DNA of 64,000 nucleotides from Methylocystis sp. MJC1 (lineage in GTDB: Bacteria > Pseudomonadota > Alphaproteobacteria > Rhizobiales > Beijerinckiaceae): assembly GCF_026427715.1 (NCBI RefSeq), contig NZ_CP107558.1:62001-126000 (forward strand), read 5' to 3'. The notes beneath the pieces were generated by a model. That model saw only the letters and a program-made list of their open reading frames with translations. It was not told where the DNA came from and searched no databases. Below, piece by piece: positions 37,001 through 45,161 of this stretch (its first letter is position 1; every line of letters begins with the position of its first letter). The translations under genes were made by a program, and so were the position numbers.

Positions 37001-37551
37001 GCGTCGAGGAAGGCGGCCGCCTGCTCGTGCGCGGCCCCAATGTGATGATGGGATATCTCATGGCCGACAAGCCCGGCGTGCTGCAGGCGCCGGAGGACGG
37101 CTGGCACGACACCGGCGACATCGTCACGATCGACGCGCAGGGTTTCGTGACGATCAAAGGCCGCGCCAAGCGCTTCGCCAAAATCGGCGGCGAAATGGTG
37201 TCGCTCGCAGCCATTGAGCAGCTCGCCGCCGAGCTCTGGCCCAAGGCGCTCTCCGCGGCGGCGACCGAGATCGACCCGCGCAAGGGCGAGCGTATCGTGC
37301 TCGTCACCCAGCAGAAGGACGCGACGCGCGCCGATTTCGCAGCCTACGCCAAATCAAAGGGGGCGTCGGATTTGTCGATCCCGGCGGAGATCATGGTCGT
37401 CGAGCACGTGCCGCTGCTGGGCTCGGGCAAGCTCGACTTCGCGGCGGTGACGAAAATGGTGCGCGACCGCAACCGCTATCTCGGCGGCGGGCCGCGTCTG
37501 CCCAACGGAGTGCTGGGGCGGATTGATGGGAATGTCGCGGTTGTGGGGTGA
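34081..37551 (+). CDS. MFS lysophospholipid flippase / acyltransferase / acyl-ACP synthetase fusion (Aas-like)
   Basis: 1156 residues in three domains. (1) About 1-400: 12-helix MFS unit of the LplT lysophospholipid-transporter type (RRFAPLFWRQFFAAFNDNFL, KYGILPDHL). (2) About 425-620: PlsC acyltransferase with H461-x4-D466 in NHVSFLD and FPEGRLT. (3) About 650-1156: AMP-forming synthetase with FTSGSEGAPKG near 798, GYGVTETAP, and WHDTGDIV. Together it would flip lysophospholipid inward, activate a fatty acid and reacylate the lipid. The ATG at 34081 is used. Similar fusions occur in many alphaproteobacteria, while in E. coli LplT is a separate protein from Aas. Confidence 0.9.
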   Translation: MSQSLLATRRFAPLFWRQFFAAFNDNFLKNALVLMILAQIGGEKGASLVTLAGAIFIAPFFLLSGIAGEMADKFDKATIARRLSLAEIGVAGLSAAGFYFSDVTTLFVALALFGVTGALFGPVKYGILPDHLTREELPAGNALVESATFLAILAGTIAGGLAMQAHDEAYGALAFVGGVMAVALASYAAAWFIPSTQSAAADLKIDANIFRSTFRLMKALRAERSLRRLTTVTSLFWLYGSIAMSLMPPLVTQSLHGAESVVTLHLTIFAVAIGAGSGLAAFLLKGRIVLLPAAIGAALVAIASFDLGVAELSRFAAESPTLGIADYFNQPGALRASLALALLALAGGLMIVPSFAAIQAQSPADQRARTVAAVNVHNAAYMAAGGAGVAFLQAQGVTLAQLFLGMGAVALLSAIWIRYAVVKNPILDLLSIIFRSFYRLEVKGLDNLERAGPNPIIALNHVSFLDAAAILSVLPKDPVFAIDHGISQRWWVKPFLKLTRAIPLDPAKPLGTRTLINAVKAGESLVIFPEGRLTVTGALMKVYDGAGLIAEKSGSLVLPVKIEGPEATIFSRLTREQARRRLFPKFTLTMQEPVRLTVDEELKGKARRMAAGAALYQIMSDLIFRTTKQDETIFEAVVRAGDKHGLSRIALEDPLSGALTYKRILIGARALGEKIAKIDSAGDCVGIMLPNANAAGVTFLAVTSAGRVPAMINFTAGAANILSGCEAAGVKTILTSRAFIEKGKLEKLVAALEEKVTLVYLEEMRAGVTSFDRLNAFLRFKKPVVARNAGDMAAVLFTSGSEGAPKGVALSHANMLANAAQAAARIDFGRQDKVFNVLPVFHCFGLTIGFMLPLISGVPVYFYPSPLHYRIVPEMIYDTNATIFFGTDTFLAGYARSAHAYDFRSIRYVVAGAEPVKQSTRDLWSEKFGVRILEGYGVTETAPVLALNTPMFNKFGTVGRIMPGVEVKLESVPGVEEGGRLLVRGPNVMMGYLMADKPGVLQAPEDGWHDTGDIVTIDAQGFVTIKGRAKRFAKIGGEMVSLAAIEQLAAELWPKALSAAATEIDPRKGERIVLVTQQKDATRADFAAYAKSKGASDLSIPAEIMVVEHVPLLGSGKLDFAAVTKMVRDRNRYLGGGPRLPNGVLGRIDGNVAVVG

Positions 37552-37552
37552 A

Positions 37553-37670
37553 CCCCCTCCCTGACCCTCTCCCGCTTTGCGGGAGAGGGGACGCTCACGA
37601 TCAACATCGTCTAAGAGGGCCCGCGACTGCTCCCTCTCTCGCGTAAAGCGGGGGAGGGTCAGGGAGGGGG
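37553..37670. repeat. Family A intergenic palindromic element, copy 4
   Basis: Left half CCCCCTCCCTGACCCTCTCC with the CGCTTTGCGGG hairpin, core GACGCTCACGATCAACATCG, right half CTCCCTCTCTCGCGTAAAGC plus GGGGGAGGG. It begins 2 bp after the acyltransferase stop and ends 7 bp before the stop of the convergent CHAD gene, so here it sits between converging genes. Confidence 0.87.
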
Positions 37671-37677
37671 CAATGCG

Positions 37678-38664
37678 CTACTCCCAAAACGGCTCAAGCT
37701 TCCTCAACCGCTTTTCGCTCCTCTTCGCATGCGCCACGCCGGCCTGCGCCGCATGGGCGAACCAGCCGCGCACAAAGCCCGAGGCGCGCAGAGCGTCGCC
37801 ACCCTCGGCGTCGATCTCGTCGAGCAGCGTATTCGCCGTCTCCATGTCGTTGTAATCGCCGAGCCCGTCCTGCATCTCCGCGAGCGTGGCGGAGAATTCT
37901 TCGGCGTCATCGGCATCTGAAAACAGGCTCTCGAAAAACTCCGCGCCATAGCGCGCTTTTTTGAGAGCGATGCGCACCTGGTGCCGCTCCTCCGGCGTCA
38001 GATCGGCAAGACCCTTGGCCTTCTTTACAACGCGCTTGCGCAGCTTCGTGAGCGCCGCTGCCGCGAAGTCCTTCGCCGAACTCTCTTCGCGCGCCTGAGG
38101 CTGCGCGGTCCACTCGCGCTTGGCGATCGCCTCGCGAAAATCGGCAAGAAAAGCGCGCGCCTTCCGGCCCTCGACTGCCGCGCGCGCAGCGCGATAGGCG
38201 ATTATGCGGCGCGTTTCGATCGCGGCGAGAAGCGCCTCGTAACTCGCATCGCCCTGGAGCGTTTCGCCAGGGCCTTCCGCAAGCATGTCGAGAAACACGT
38301 CCCAATTGCGCGCCCGTCCGAGAACGCCCGCAAGCGCCTTGGCCCGATCGCGCGCGGCCGCGAGGGCAGAGCCCGACAGCGCGTCGCGGAACGTCCCGAT
38401 CCCCGCCCGCAAACGCCGCAGGGCCACGCGCATCTGATGGACGCTTTCGGCCGACTCATCAGCCAGAAAGACGGGCGCATTGGCCTCGAAGTGGTCGAGC
38501 GCCGACGAAAAGACGCAGACCGCAGCGTCCTCGACAGAGTCGGTTGCAAGCAGCTTCACAGGCCGGGCCTTCTGTGGCCCTGCCGGCATGACGGGCTCGA
38601 GACGCAGGTCCGCGGCCGGGGCGATCGCCTCGGGAGAGACGCCATGGGGCGCGGGCCGTTCCAT
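37678..38664 (-). CDS. CHAD domain protein
   Basis: 328 residues dominated by a CHAD domain: conserved histidines and basic residues in VHQMRVALRRLRAGI (about 75-90) and RHQVRIALKKARYGAEFF (about 230-247), on helical repeats. CHAD proteins bind inorganic polyphosphate and are often fused to CYTH triphosphatase domains. No CYTH domain is present here and none is encoded nearby. The N-terminal 45 residues are Pro/Ala-rich. It is monocistronic and divergent from homospermidine synthase. Confidence 0.87.
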   Translation of the reverse strand: MERPAPHGVSPEAIAPAADLRLEPVMPAGPQKARPVKLLATDSVEDAAVCVFSSALDHFEANAPVFLADESAESVHQMRVALRRLRAGIGTFRDALSGSALAAARDRAKALAGVLGRARNWDVFLDMLAEGPGETLQGDASYEALLAAIETRRIIAYRAARAAVEGRKARAFLADFREAIAKREWTAQPQAREESSAKDFAAAALTKLRKRVVKKAKGLADLTPEERHQVRIALKKARYGAEFFESLFSDADDAEEFSATLAEMQDGLGDYNDMETANTLLDEIDAEGGDALRASGFVRGWFAHAAQAGVAHAKRSEKRLRKLEPFWE

Positions 38665-38811
38665 GCTTGCTCCTGTCGGAATTGCCGAAGATTTTGGTTG
38701 TCGGGCGCATCAGGTCAAGTGCGGCGCAGCAATAAAGCGTCGCCATACTTGATTAAGACGCCCGCGCCTGCTTTATCGCGGCGCACCATTCGCACAAGGA
38801 GGCAAGAGTAA

Positions 38812-40245
38812 ATGTCCGTATGGCCCGTCTATGGCAAAATCACCGGCCCGATCGTTCTGATCGGCTTCGGCTCCATCGGACGCGGCATCTTGCCCCTGAT
38901 CGAGCGCCATTTCGACTTCGACAAGAGCCGCTTCACCGTCATCGATCCGGTCGATACGCATCGCCGGCTGCTCGATGAACGCGGCATTGCTTTTCTCCAA
39001 GAAAAGCTCACCCCCGAGAACTATCGCGAAGTGCTCACGCCCCTTCTGACGAACGGCGGCGGACAGGCCTTCATCGTGAATCTCTCGGTCGACGTCTCCT
39101 CGCTCGACATGATCAAGCTCGCCCGCGAGCTGAAAGCGCTTTACGTCGACACCGTCATCGAGCCCTGGCCGGGCTTCTATTTCGACAAGAACATGGGCAA
39201 TGAGGCCCGCACCAATTACGCGCTGCGCGAGACCGTTCTGGAAGAGCGCCGCAAGAACCCGGGCGGCACGACCGCCGTCTCCTGCGTCGGCGCCAATCCC
39301 GGCATGGTGTCCTGGTTCGTCAAGCAGGCGCTCGTCGACATCGCCAAGGACACGGGCGTCTTCGACAAGGAGCCGACGACCCGCGCCGAATGGGGCGCGC
39401 TGGCGCAAAAGCTCGGCGTCAAGGGCATCCATGTCGCCGAACGCGACACACAGCGCGCGCGCGGCCCCAAGCCGCAGAATGTCTTCGTCAACACCTGGTC
39501 GGTCGAGGGCTTTGTTTCGGAGGGCATGCAGCCGGCCGAGCTCGGCTGGGGCACGCATGAGAAATCGCTGCCGGACATCGGCCGCACGCATTCCACCGGC
39601 TGCGGCGCAGCGATCTATCTGCTCTCGCCCGGCGCCAACACTCGCGTGCGCAGCTGGTGCCCGACGCCGGGCGCGCAATTCGGCTTCCTTGTCACGCACA
39701 ATGAAGCGATCTCGATCGCCGATTTTCTGACCGTGCGCGACGGCGCGGGCAATGTCGCCTATCGCCCGACCTGCCATTACGCCTATCATCCGGCCAATGA
39801 CGCCGTTCTGTCGCTGCACGAAATCTTCGGCGCGGCCGGCAAGATGCAGCCGAGCTGGAAGATCCTCGACGAGAACGAGATCGTCGACGGCATCGACGAG
39901 CTTGGCGTGCTGATCTTCGGCCACGCCAAGAATGCTTATTGGTACGGCTCGCAGCTCTCGATCGAAGAGACGCGCGATCTCGCACCTTATCAGAACGCGA
40001 CCGGCCTGCAGGTGTCCTCCGCCGCGGTCGCCGGCATGGTCTGGGCGCTGGAGAATCCGGAAGCCGGCATCGTCGAGGCGGATGAGGTCGACTACAAGCG
40101 CTGCCTCGAAGTGCAGCTGCCCTATCTCGGGCCGGTAAAGGGCTATTACACCGACTGGACGCCTCTGGAAGGCCGCCCCGGCTTGTTCCCCGAGGACATC
40201 GACGAGAGCGATCCCTGGCAGTTCAAGAATATTCTGGTGCGTTGA
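38812..40245 (+). CDS. hss: Homospermidine synthase
   Basis: NAD-dependent enzyme that makes sym-homospermidine from putrescine, the main polyamine of many Rhizobiales. 477 residues, the standard length. The N-terminal Rossmann motif is VLIGFGSIGRG (residues 15-25). Other family blocks are EPWPGFYFD, CVGANPGMVSWF, and TGCGAAIYLLSPGA. A strong AAGGAGG lies 8 bases before the ATG. A well-formed terminator follows, so it is probably monocistronic. Confidence 0.95.
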   Translation: MSVWPVYGKITGPIVLIGFGSIGRGILPLIERHFDFDKSRFTVIDPVDTHRRLLDERGIAFLQEKLTPENYREVLTPLLTNGGGQAFIVNLSVDVSSLDMIKLARELKALYVDTVIEPWPGFYFDKNMGNEARTNYALRETVLEERRKNPGGTTAVSCVGANPGMVSWFVKQALVDIAKDTGVFDKEPTTRAEWGALAQKLGVKGIHVAERDTQRARGPKPQNVFVNTWSVEGFVSEGMQPAELGWGTHEKSLPDIGRTHSTGCGAAIYLLSPGANTRVRSWCPTPGAQFGFLVTHNEAISIADFLTVRDGAGNVAYRPTCHYAYHPANDAVLSLHEIFGAAGKMQPSWKILDENEIVDGIDELGVLIFGHAKNAYWYGSQLSIEETRDLAPYQNATGLQVSSAAVAGMVWALENPEAGIVEADEVDYKRCLEVQLPYLGPVKGYYTDWTPLEGRPGLFPEDIDESDPWQFKNILVR

Positions 40246-40285
40246 TCGCCGGCGTCACGCCCTCGACTTCGCAACGAAACGCATG

Positions 40286-40315
40286 GAGGCGGCGCGCGAG
40301 CGCTGCCTCTTTTTT
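40286..40315 (+). terminator. Intrinsic terminator downstream of hss
   Basis: GAGGCGGCGC-GCGA-GCGCTGCCTC forms a 10-bp stem with one G-U pair and a GNRA loop, followed by six T residues (40310-40315). Confidence 0.88.
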
Positions 40316-40360
40316 GTCTGAATTCTCAAGGCCCTACCGGGAATCCTGAACGACCACCCG

Positions 40361-40445
40361 CCGTCATTGCGAGGAGCAAAGCGACGAAGCAATCCAGGGC
40401 AGCCACTGCGGCTCCTGGATTGCTTCACTTCGCTCGCAATGACGG
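40361..40445. repeat. Family B palindromic element, copy 2
   Basis: CCGTCATTGCGAGGAGCAAA at 40361-40380 with inverted TTCGCTCGCAATGACGG at the end, and CAATCCAGGGC / CCTGGATTGC inside. It is in the opposite orientation to copies 1 and 3. The rest of the 481-bp gap 40246-40726 holds the hss terminator, this element, an SOS box and a hairpin. I see no gene. Confidence 0.8.
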
Positions 40446-40585
40446 CGCTCGTCTGCTTTTGATCCCTGCTGGCCCGCCAGCCCGCCGGGGGAAAACTCCG
40501 ATGCGAGCCGTCCAAAGCGGGACGTGCTCATCCCCGCCGCCCGAGGCTTAACTTCATCTTAAACCCTCTTGCATGCGCCGAGATT

Positions 40586-40600
40586 GTTCTTTATTTGTTC
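40586..40600. promoter_or_regulatory. LexA (SOS) box, alphaproteobacterial type
   Basis: GTTC-TTTATTT-GTTC at 40586-40600 is an exact match to the direct-repeat consensus GTTC-N7-GTTC used by LexA in alphaproteobacteria, with the typical A/T-rich centre. A third GTTC lies at 40615-40618. The next gene downstream is the radical SAM protein at 40727. Confidence 0.72.
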
Positions 40601-40672
40601 CTTATTCGCGCTATGTTCCGCTTCGGCAGGTCGAGCCGCAGCGGGGCAACGAGTCCCCAAAGTCGCGATCAC

Positions 40673-40712
40673 GGGAGGCCGGTCCCGCCGGCCTCCCCTT
40701 AGGGGCCGTTTT
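40673..40712 (+). promoter_or_regulatory. Strong 5'-leader hairpin ahead of the radical SAM gene
   Basis: Perfect 10-bp stem GGGAGGCCGG-TCCCG-CCGGCCTCCC (40673-40697), partly overlapping a second hairpin CCCC-TTA-GGGG (40695-40705) that is followed by CCGTTTT. The two share bases 40695-40697 and are mutually exclusive, resembling an attenuator or the 3' end of a short RNA. It is 15 bases upstream of the ATG. Confidence 0.5.
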
Positions 40713-40726
40713 GTCGGGAGTGGATC

Positions 40727-41845
40727 ATGGGTCGGCTCGCTGAAATCTCGACGGATGCGCAGGCGCAAATCGGCGCGCTGGTCGAGCCCGAACGGCGGCG
40801 CGGGCGCGGTTCGCTTTCCAAGCGCAGCGGCCGCTATGAGAAGGAACTCCGCGAAGAGACCGACGACGGCTGGGGCTCGCTCGAGACCCTGGAGGCGCTG
40901 AAGACCAATATCCACGTCGAGAAGCCGCGCTCGATCATCACGAAGAACGATTCTCCCGACATCGCCTTCGACCGCTCGATCAACCCCTATCGCGGCTGCG
41001 AGCATGGCTGCGTTTATTGTTTCGCGCGCCCGACCCACGCCTATATGGGCTTCTCGCCTGGGCTCGATTTCGAGACCGAAATTTTTGTAAAAGAAGGCGC
41101 GGCGCAGCTTTTGGAGCGCGAACTCTCGGCTCAAAACTACGCGCCGAAAGTCATCGCCATCGGAACGAACACCGATCCGTATCAGCCTTCGGAAAAGCGC
41201 CATCGCATCATGCGCTCTATTCTGGAAGTGCTGGCGCGCGCGAAACATCCGGTCGCAATCGTGACGAAATCGACGCTCGTCTTGCGCGATCTCGATCTTC
41301 TGGCCCCGATGGCGCAAGACGGGCTCGCCAAGGTCGCTTTTTCGGTGACGACGCTCGATGCGCGCCTCGCCCGGATCATGGAGCCGCGCGCCGCCACGCC
41401 CGAGCGCCGGCTCGACGCCATGGAAAAGCTCGCCGCCGCCGGCGTGTCGGTCGCGGTGATGGCGGCGCCGATCATTCCCGCCGTCAATGACGACGAGATC
41501 GAGGCGATCCTCACCCGCGCCCACGCGGCGGGCGCGCGTGAAGCGGGCTACATCATGCTGCGCCTGCCTCTCGAAGTTCGCGATCTTTTCAGCGAGTGGC
41601 TGGTCGCTAATTTTCCGGACAAGGCACGCCGCGCCCTGTCGCTCGTGCGTTCGACGCGCGGCGGCAAGCTGTACGACCCAACCTTCGGCAAACGCTTCAC
41701 CGGGGAGGGGCCATATGCGTGGATGCTCGGCCGCCGCTTCGAGCTTGCGGCCAAGCGACTCGGCTTTTCGAGCTCGACCTTCAAATTGCGCACCGACCTC
41801 TTCGAGCCGCCGCGCCGGGGTCCGCAGCAGCTCAGCCTCTTTTGA
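40727..41845 (+). CDS. PA0069 family radical SAM protein
   Basis: 372 residues. The radical SAM [4Fe-4S] cluster motif is C91-x3-C95-x2-C98 in RGCEHGCVYCFARP, followed by a SplB-like core (YQPSEKRHRIMRSILE; TKSTLVLRDLDLL; APIIPAVNDDEIE). The PA0069/Rv2578c group is related to spore photoproduct lyase and is widespread but not biochemically defined. Here it lies downstream of an exact SOS box, which fits a DNA damage role. The N-terminal 50 residues are basic and variable. Confidence 0.87.
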   Translation: MGRLAEISTDAQAQIGALVEPERRRGRGSLSKRSGRYEKELREETDDGWGSLETLEALKTNIHVEKPRSIITKNDSPDIAFDRSINPYRGCEHGCVYCFARPTHAYMGFSPGLDFETEIFVKEGAAQLLERELSAQNYAPKVIAIGTNTDPYQPSEKRHRIMRSILEVLARAKHPVAIVTKSTLVLRDLDLLAPMAQDGLAKVAFSVTTLDARLARIMEPRAATPERRLDAMEKLAAAGVSVAVMAAPIIPAVNDDEIEAILTRAHAAGAREAGYIMLRLPLEVRDLFSEWLVANFPDKARRALSLVRSTRGGKLYDPTFGKRFTGEGPYAWMLGRRFELAAKRLGFSSSTFKLRTDLFEPPRRGPQQLSLF

Positions 41846-41957
41846 AGGGGAGAGCCGCGAATTTTTCATTGCCAATAAGACGACCAACCGCTTTTTTGAC
41901 CGCCATGCGCAAGAGAGACCCTAATCGTTCCTGGCCCTGTCATTCTGGCGTCGCGCA

Positions 41958-42569
41958 ATGAGCGCCGGCCCCGACTTCCGCATTGAAGGCCGGTTGCACC
42001 GGCAGGGCATCTGGCCTGTCGCCGGCGTTGACGAAGTCGGACGTGGACCGCTCGCCGGGCCCGTCGCCGCCGCCGCAGTCATTCTCGATCCGAAGCGGCT
42101 ACCGCGCGGCTTGGACGACTCCAAAGCCCTGACGCAGAAGGAACGGGAAGCCGCTTTCGAGCGGATCATGGAAAAAGCGATCGCCGTCAGCATCGCCTTC
42201 GTCACGCCCGCTGAGATCGACGTCATCAACATCCGACAAGCGTCGCTCGCCGCAATGATTCGCGCAGTCGCCACCCTGTCTCACGCGCCCGCCTATGTGC
42301 TGGTCGACGGCTCCGACCCGCCGCGGCTTTCTTGCCCGTGTCGCGCAATCGTCAAGGGCGACGCCTCGACTCTCTCTATCTCCGCCGCGTCTATCGTCGC
42401 AAAAGTGGCGCGTGACGCAATGATGCGGCGACTTGCCGCACATTATCCAAGCTACGGATTCGAGACCAATGTCGGCTATGCGGCGCCGCGCCACCTCGAA
42501 GCGCTACGGGAGAACGGCCCAACCCCCGCACATCGCATGAGCTTCTCGCCGCTCCGCGAGAAAGTATAA
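41958..42569 (+). CDS. rnhB: Ribonuclease HII
   Basis: Removes ribonucleotides from DNA:RNA hybrids. 203 residues. The catalytic D25-E26 pair is in GVDEVGRGPLAGPV, and later acidic residues include D in VLVDGSDPP. AASIVAKVARDAMM and YGFETNVGYAAPRHLEAL are family blocks. Directly upstream of ccrM, the usual alphaproteobacterial pairing, with a 141-bp gap. Confidence 0.95.
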   Translation: MSAGPDFRIEGRLHRQGIWPVAGVDEVGRGPLAGPVAAAAVILDPKRLPRGLDDSKALTQKEREAAFERIMEKAIAVSIAFVTPAEIDVINIRQASLAAMIRAVATLSHAPAYVLVDGSDPPRLSCPCRAIVKGDASTLSISAASIVAKVARDAMMRRLAAHYPSYGFETNVGYAAPRHLEALRENGPTPAHRMSFSPLREKV

Positions 42570-42571
42570 AC

Positions 42572-43886
<1,315 letters not shown>

Positions 43887-43957
43887 AGCACCGACCCCCT
43901 TGTTGGACCGCCGGCCTTCAGCCCCGCCTTTCAAAAGATTGCTGAAAGTAGTGTCGA

Positions 43958-44070
43958 CGCCCCTCGTGCTTCGAGACGCCTGCTGCGCAGGCTCCTCAGC
44001 ATGAGGGGCTTTCTATAACTGCGACAGATTGCTTATAGTCCTCATCCTGAGGAGCTTGCGTCTCGAAGGG
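43958..44070. repeat. Family E palindromic pair (CTCATCCTGAGGAG type)
   Basis: CCCCTCGTGCTTCGAGACGC...GCTCCTCAGCATGAGGGG at 43959-44008 folds on itself. A second, inverted copy CTCATCCTGAGGAGCTTGCG and TCTCGAAGGG lies at 44041-44070. It occupies most of the gap between convergent ccrM and uppP. I see no gene in 43887-44131. Confidence 0.75.
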
Positions 44071-44131
44071 TGTGGCCGCCTCGGCGGTTTGCAAACAAAC
44101 AAGCGCTTCCCGGAGGCGTGCGGTCCATTCG

Positions 44132-45004
44132 CTAGACGAGGAACCCGCCGTAGAAGCCGACGAGCAGCACGACGCCGATGAAGGCGCGATAGGCGACAAA
44201 GGGCCAGGCCGAAAAGCGCTCCAGAATGCGCAGCAGGGTCCAGATCGCCGCGAAGGCCGAGATCGACGCCACGAGGAGGCCGAGCGACAGCACCGACCAA
44301 CCGTGAAAATCGAGATGCGCCTTGTGCAGCTCCCATAGCTCCTTGACGCCGGCAAGCGCGATGGCAGGCAGGCCGAGCAGGAAGGAGAAACGCGCCGCCT
44401 CTTCGCGCTTGAGATCCAGAAAGAGCGCCGCGGTCAGCGTCGAGCCCGAGCGCGATACGCCGGGGATGAGCGCGCCGACCTGGGCGAAGCCGACGATCAA
44501 GGCGTCTTTCAGGCTCACATGGTCGAGCGTGCGCTTGTGATTGCAGTAAAGCTCGGCGAGCGCGAGTAGAGCGGCCATGACGATGCAGGAAATGCCGATG
44601 ACCGGAAGCGAACGCAGCGGCGAGCCGCAGGTGTTGAGCGTATGCGACAGCAGAATCCCGGCAAGCCCGATCGGCACGGTCGCGAAGCCAATCCAAAGGA
44701 CGAAGCGGAAGGTCCAGTCGTTGAAATCACGCCGCCGAATTGCGCCAACGGAGCCAATCGCTAACGCGCGTATGTCGCCCCAGAAATAGCTGACCACCGC
44801 GGCGAGCGCTGCGAGCTGCATGGCGGCCGAGAAAGCCGAGCCGGGGTCCTTCCAGCCGAGCAGCGCGGGCACGATGCGCATATGCGCCGTCGAGGAGATC
44901 GGCAGCAGCTCGGAAATGCCTTGGACGACTCCGAGCGCCGCCACCTTCATATAGCCGAGATCGACGAAACCCGTATCGAGACCATTGGTGCAAGCCGTCG
45001 CCAT
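44132..45004 (-). CDS. uppP: Undecaprenyl-diphosphate phosphatase
   Basis: Recycles undecaprenyl pyrophosphate to the monophosphate carrier for peptidoglycan and polysaccharide synthesis. BacA family, 290 residues with about eight membrane segments. The start is the ATG at 45004 with GGAGAG just upstream. The catalytic motifs are GISELLPISSTAHM (E and S/T loop) and GVSRSGSTL. An in-frame extension to 45127 lacks family similarity. Confidence 0.95.
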   Translation of the reverse strand: MATACTNGLDTGFVDLGYMKVAALGVVQGISELLPISSTAHMRIVPALLGWKDPGSAFSAAMQLAALAAVVSYFWGDIRALAIGSVGAIRRRDFNDWTFRFVLWIGFATVPIGLAGILLSHTLNTCGSPLRSLPVIGISCIVMAALLALAELYCNHKRTLDHVSLKDALIVGFAQVGALIPGVSRSGSTLTAALFLDLKREEAARFSFLLGLPAIALAGVKELWELHKAHLDFHGWSVLSLGLLVASISAFAAIWTLLRILERFSAWPFVAYRAFIGVVLLVGFYGGFLV

Positions 45005-45161
45005 TTTCTCTCCGCCGGAATGGGGCGCGGGGGCTCCGCGCGTGGGCGCCACGGAATATTGACCATGCGCGGTTGTGGTTAATGGAAAGAAAACGCGGCG
45101 CAACGGGGGCAAGAGAAATGGGGGCAAGCGAAAGGCCCCCGCGCGCGCCGCTAAATCCGGC

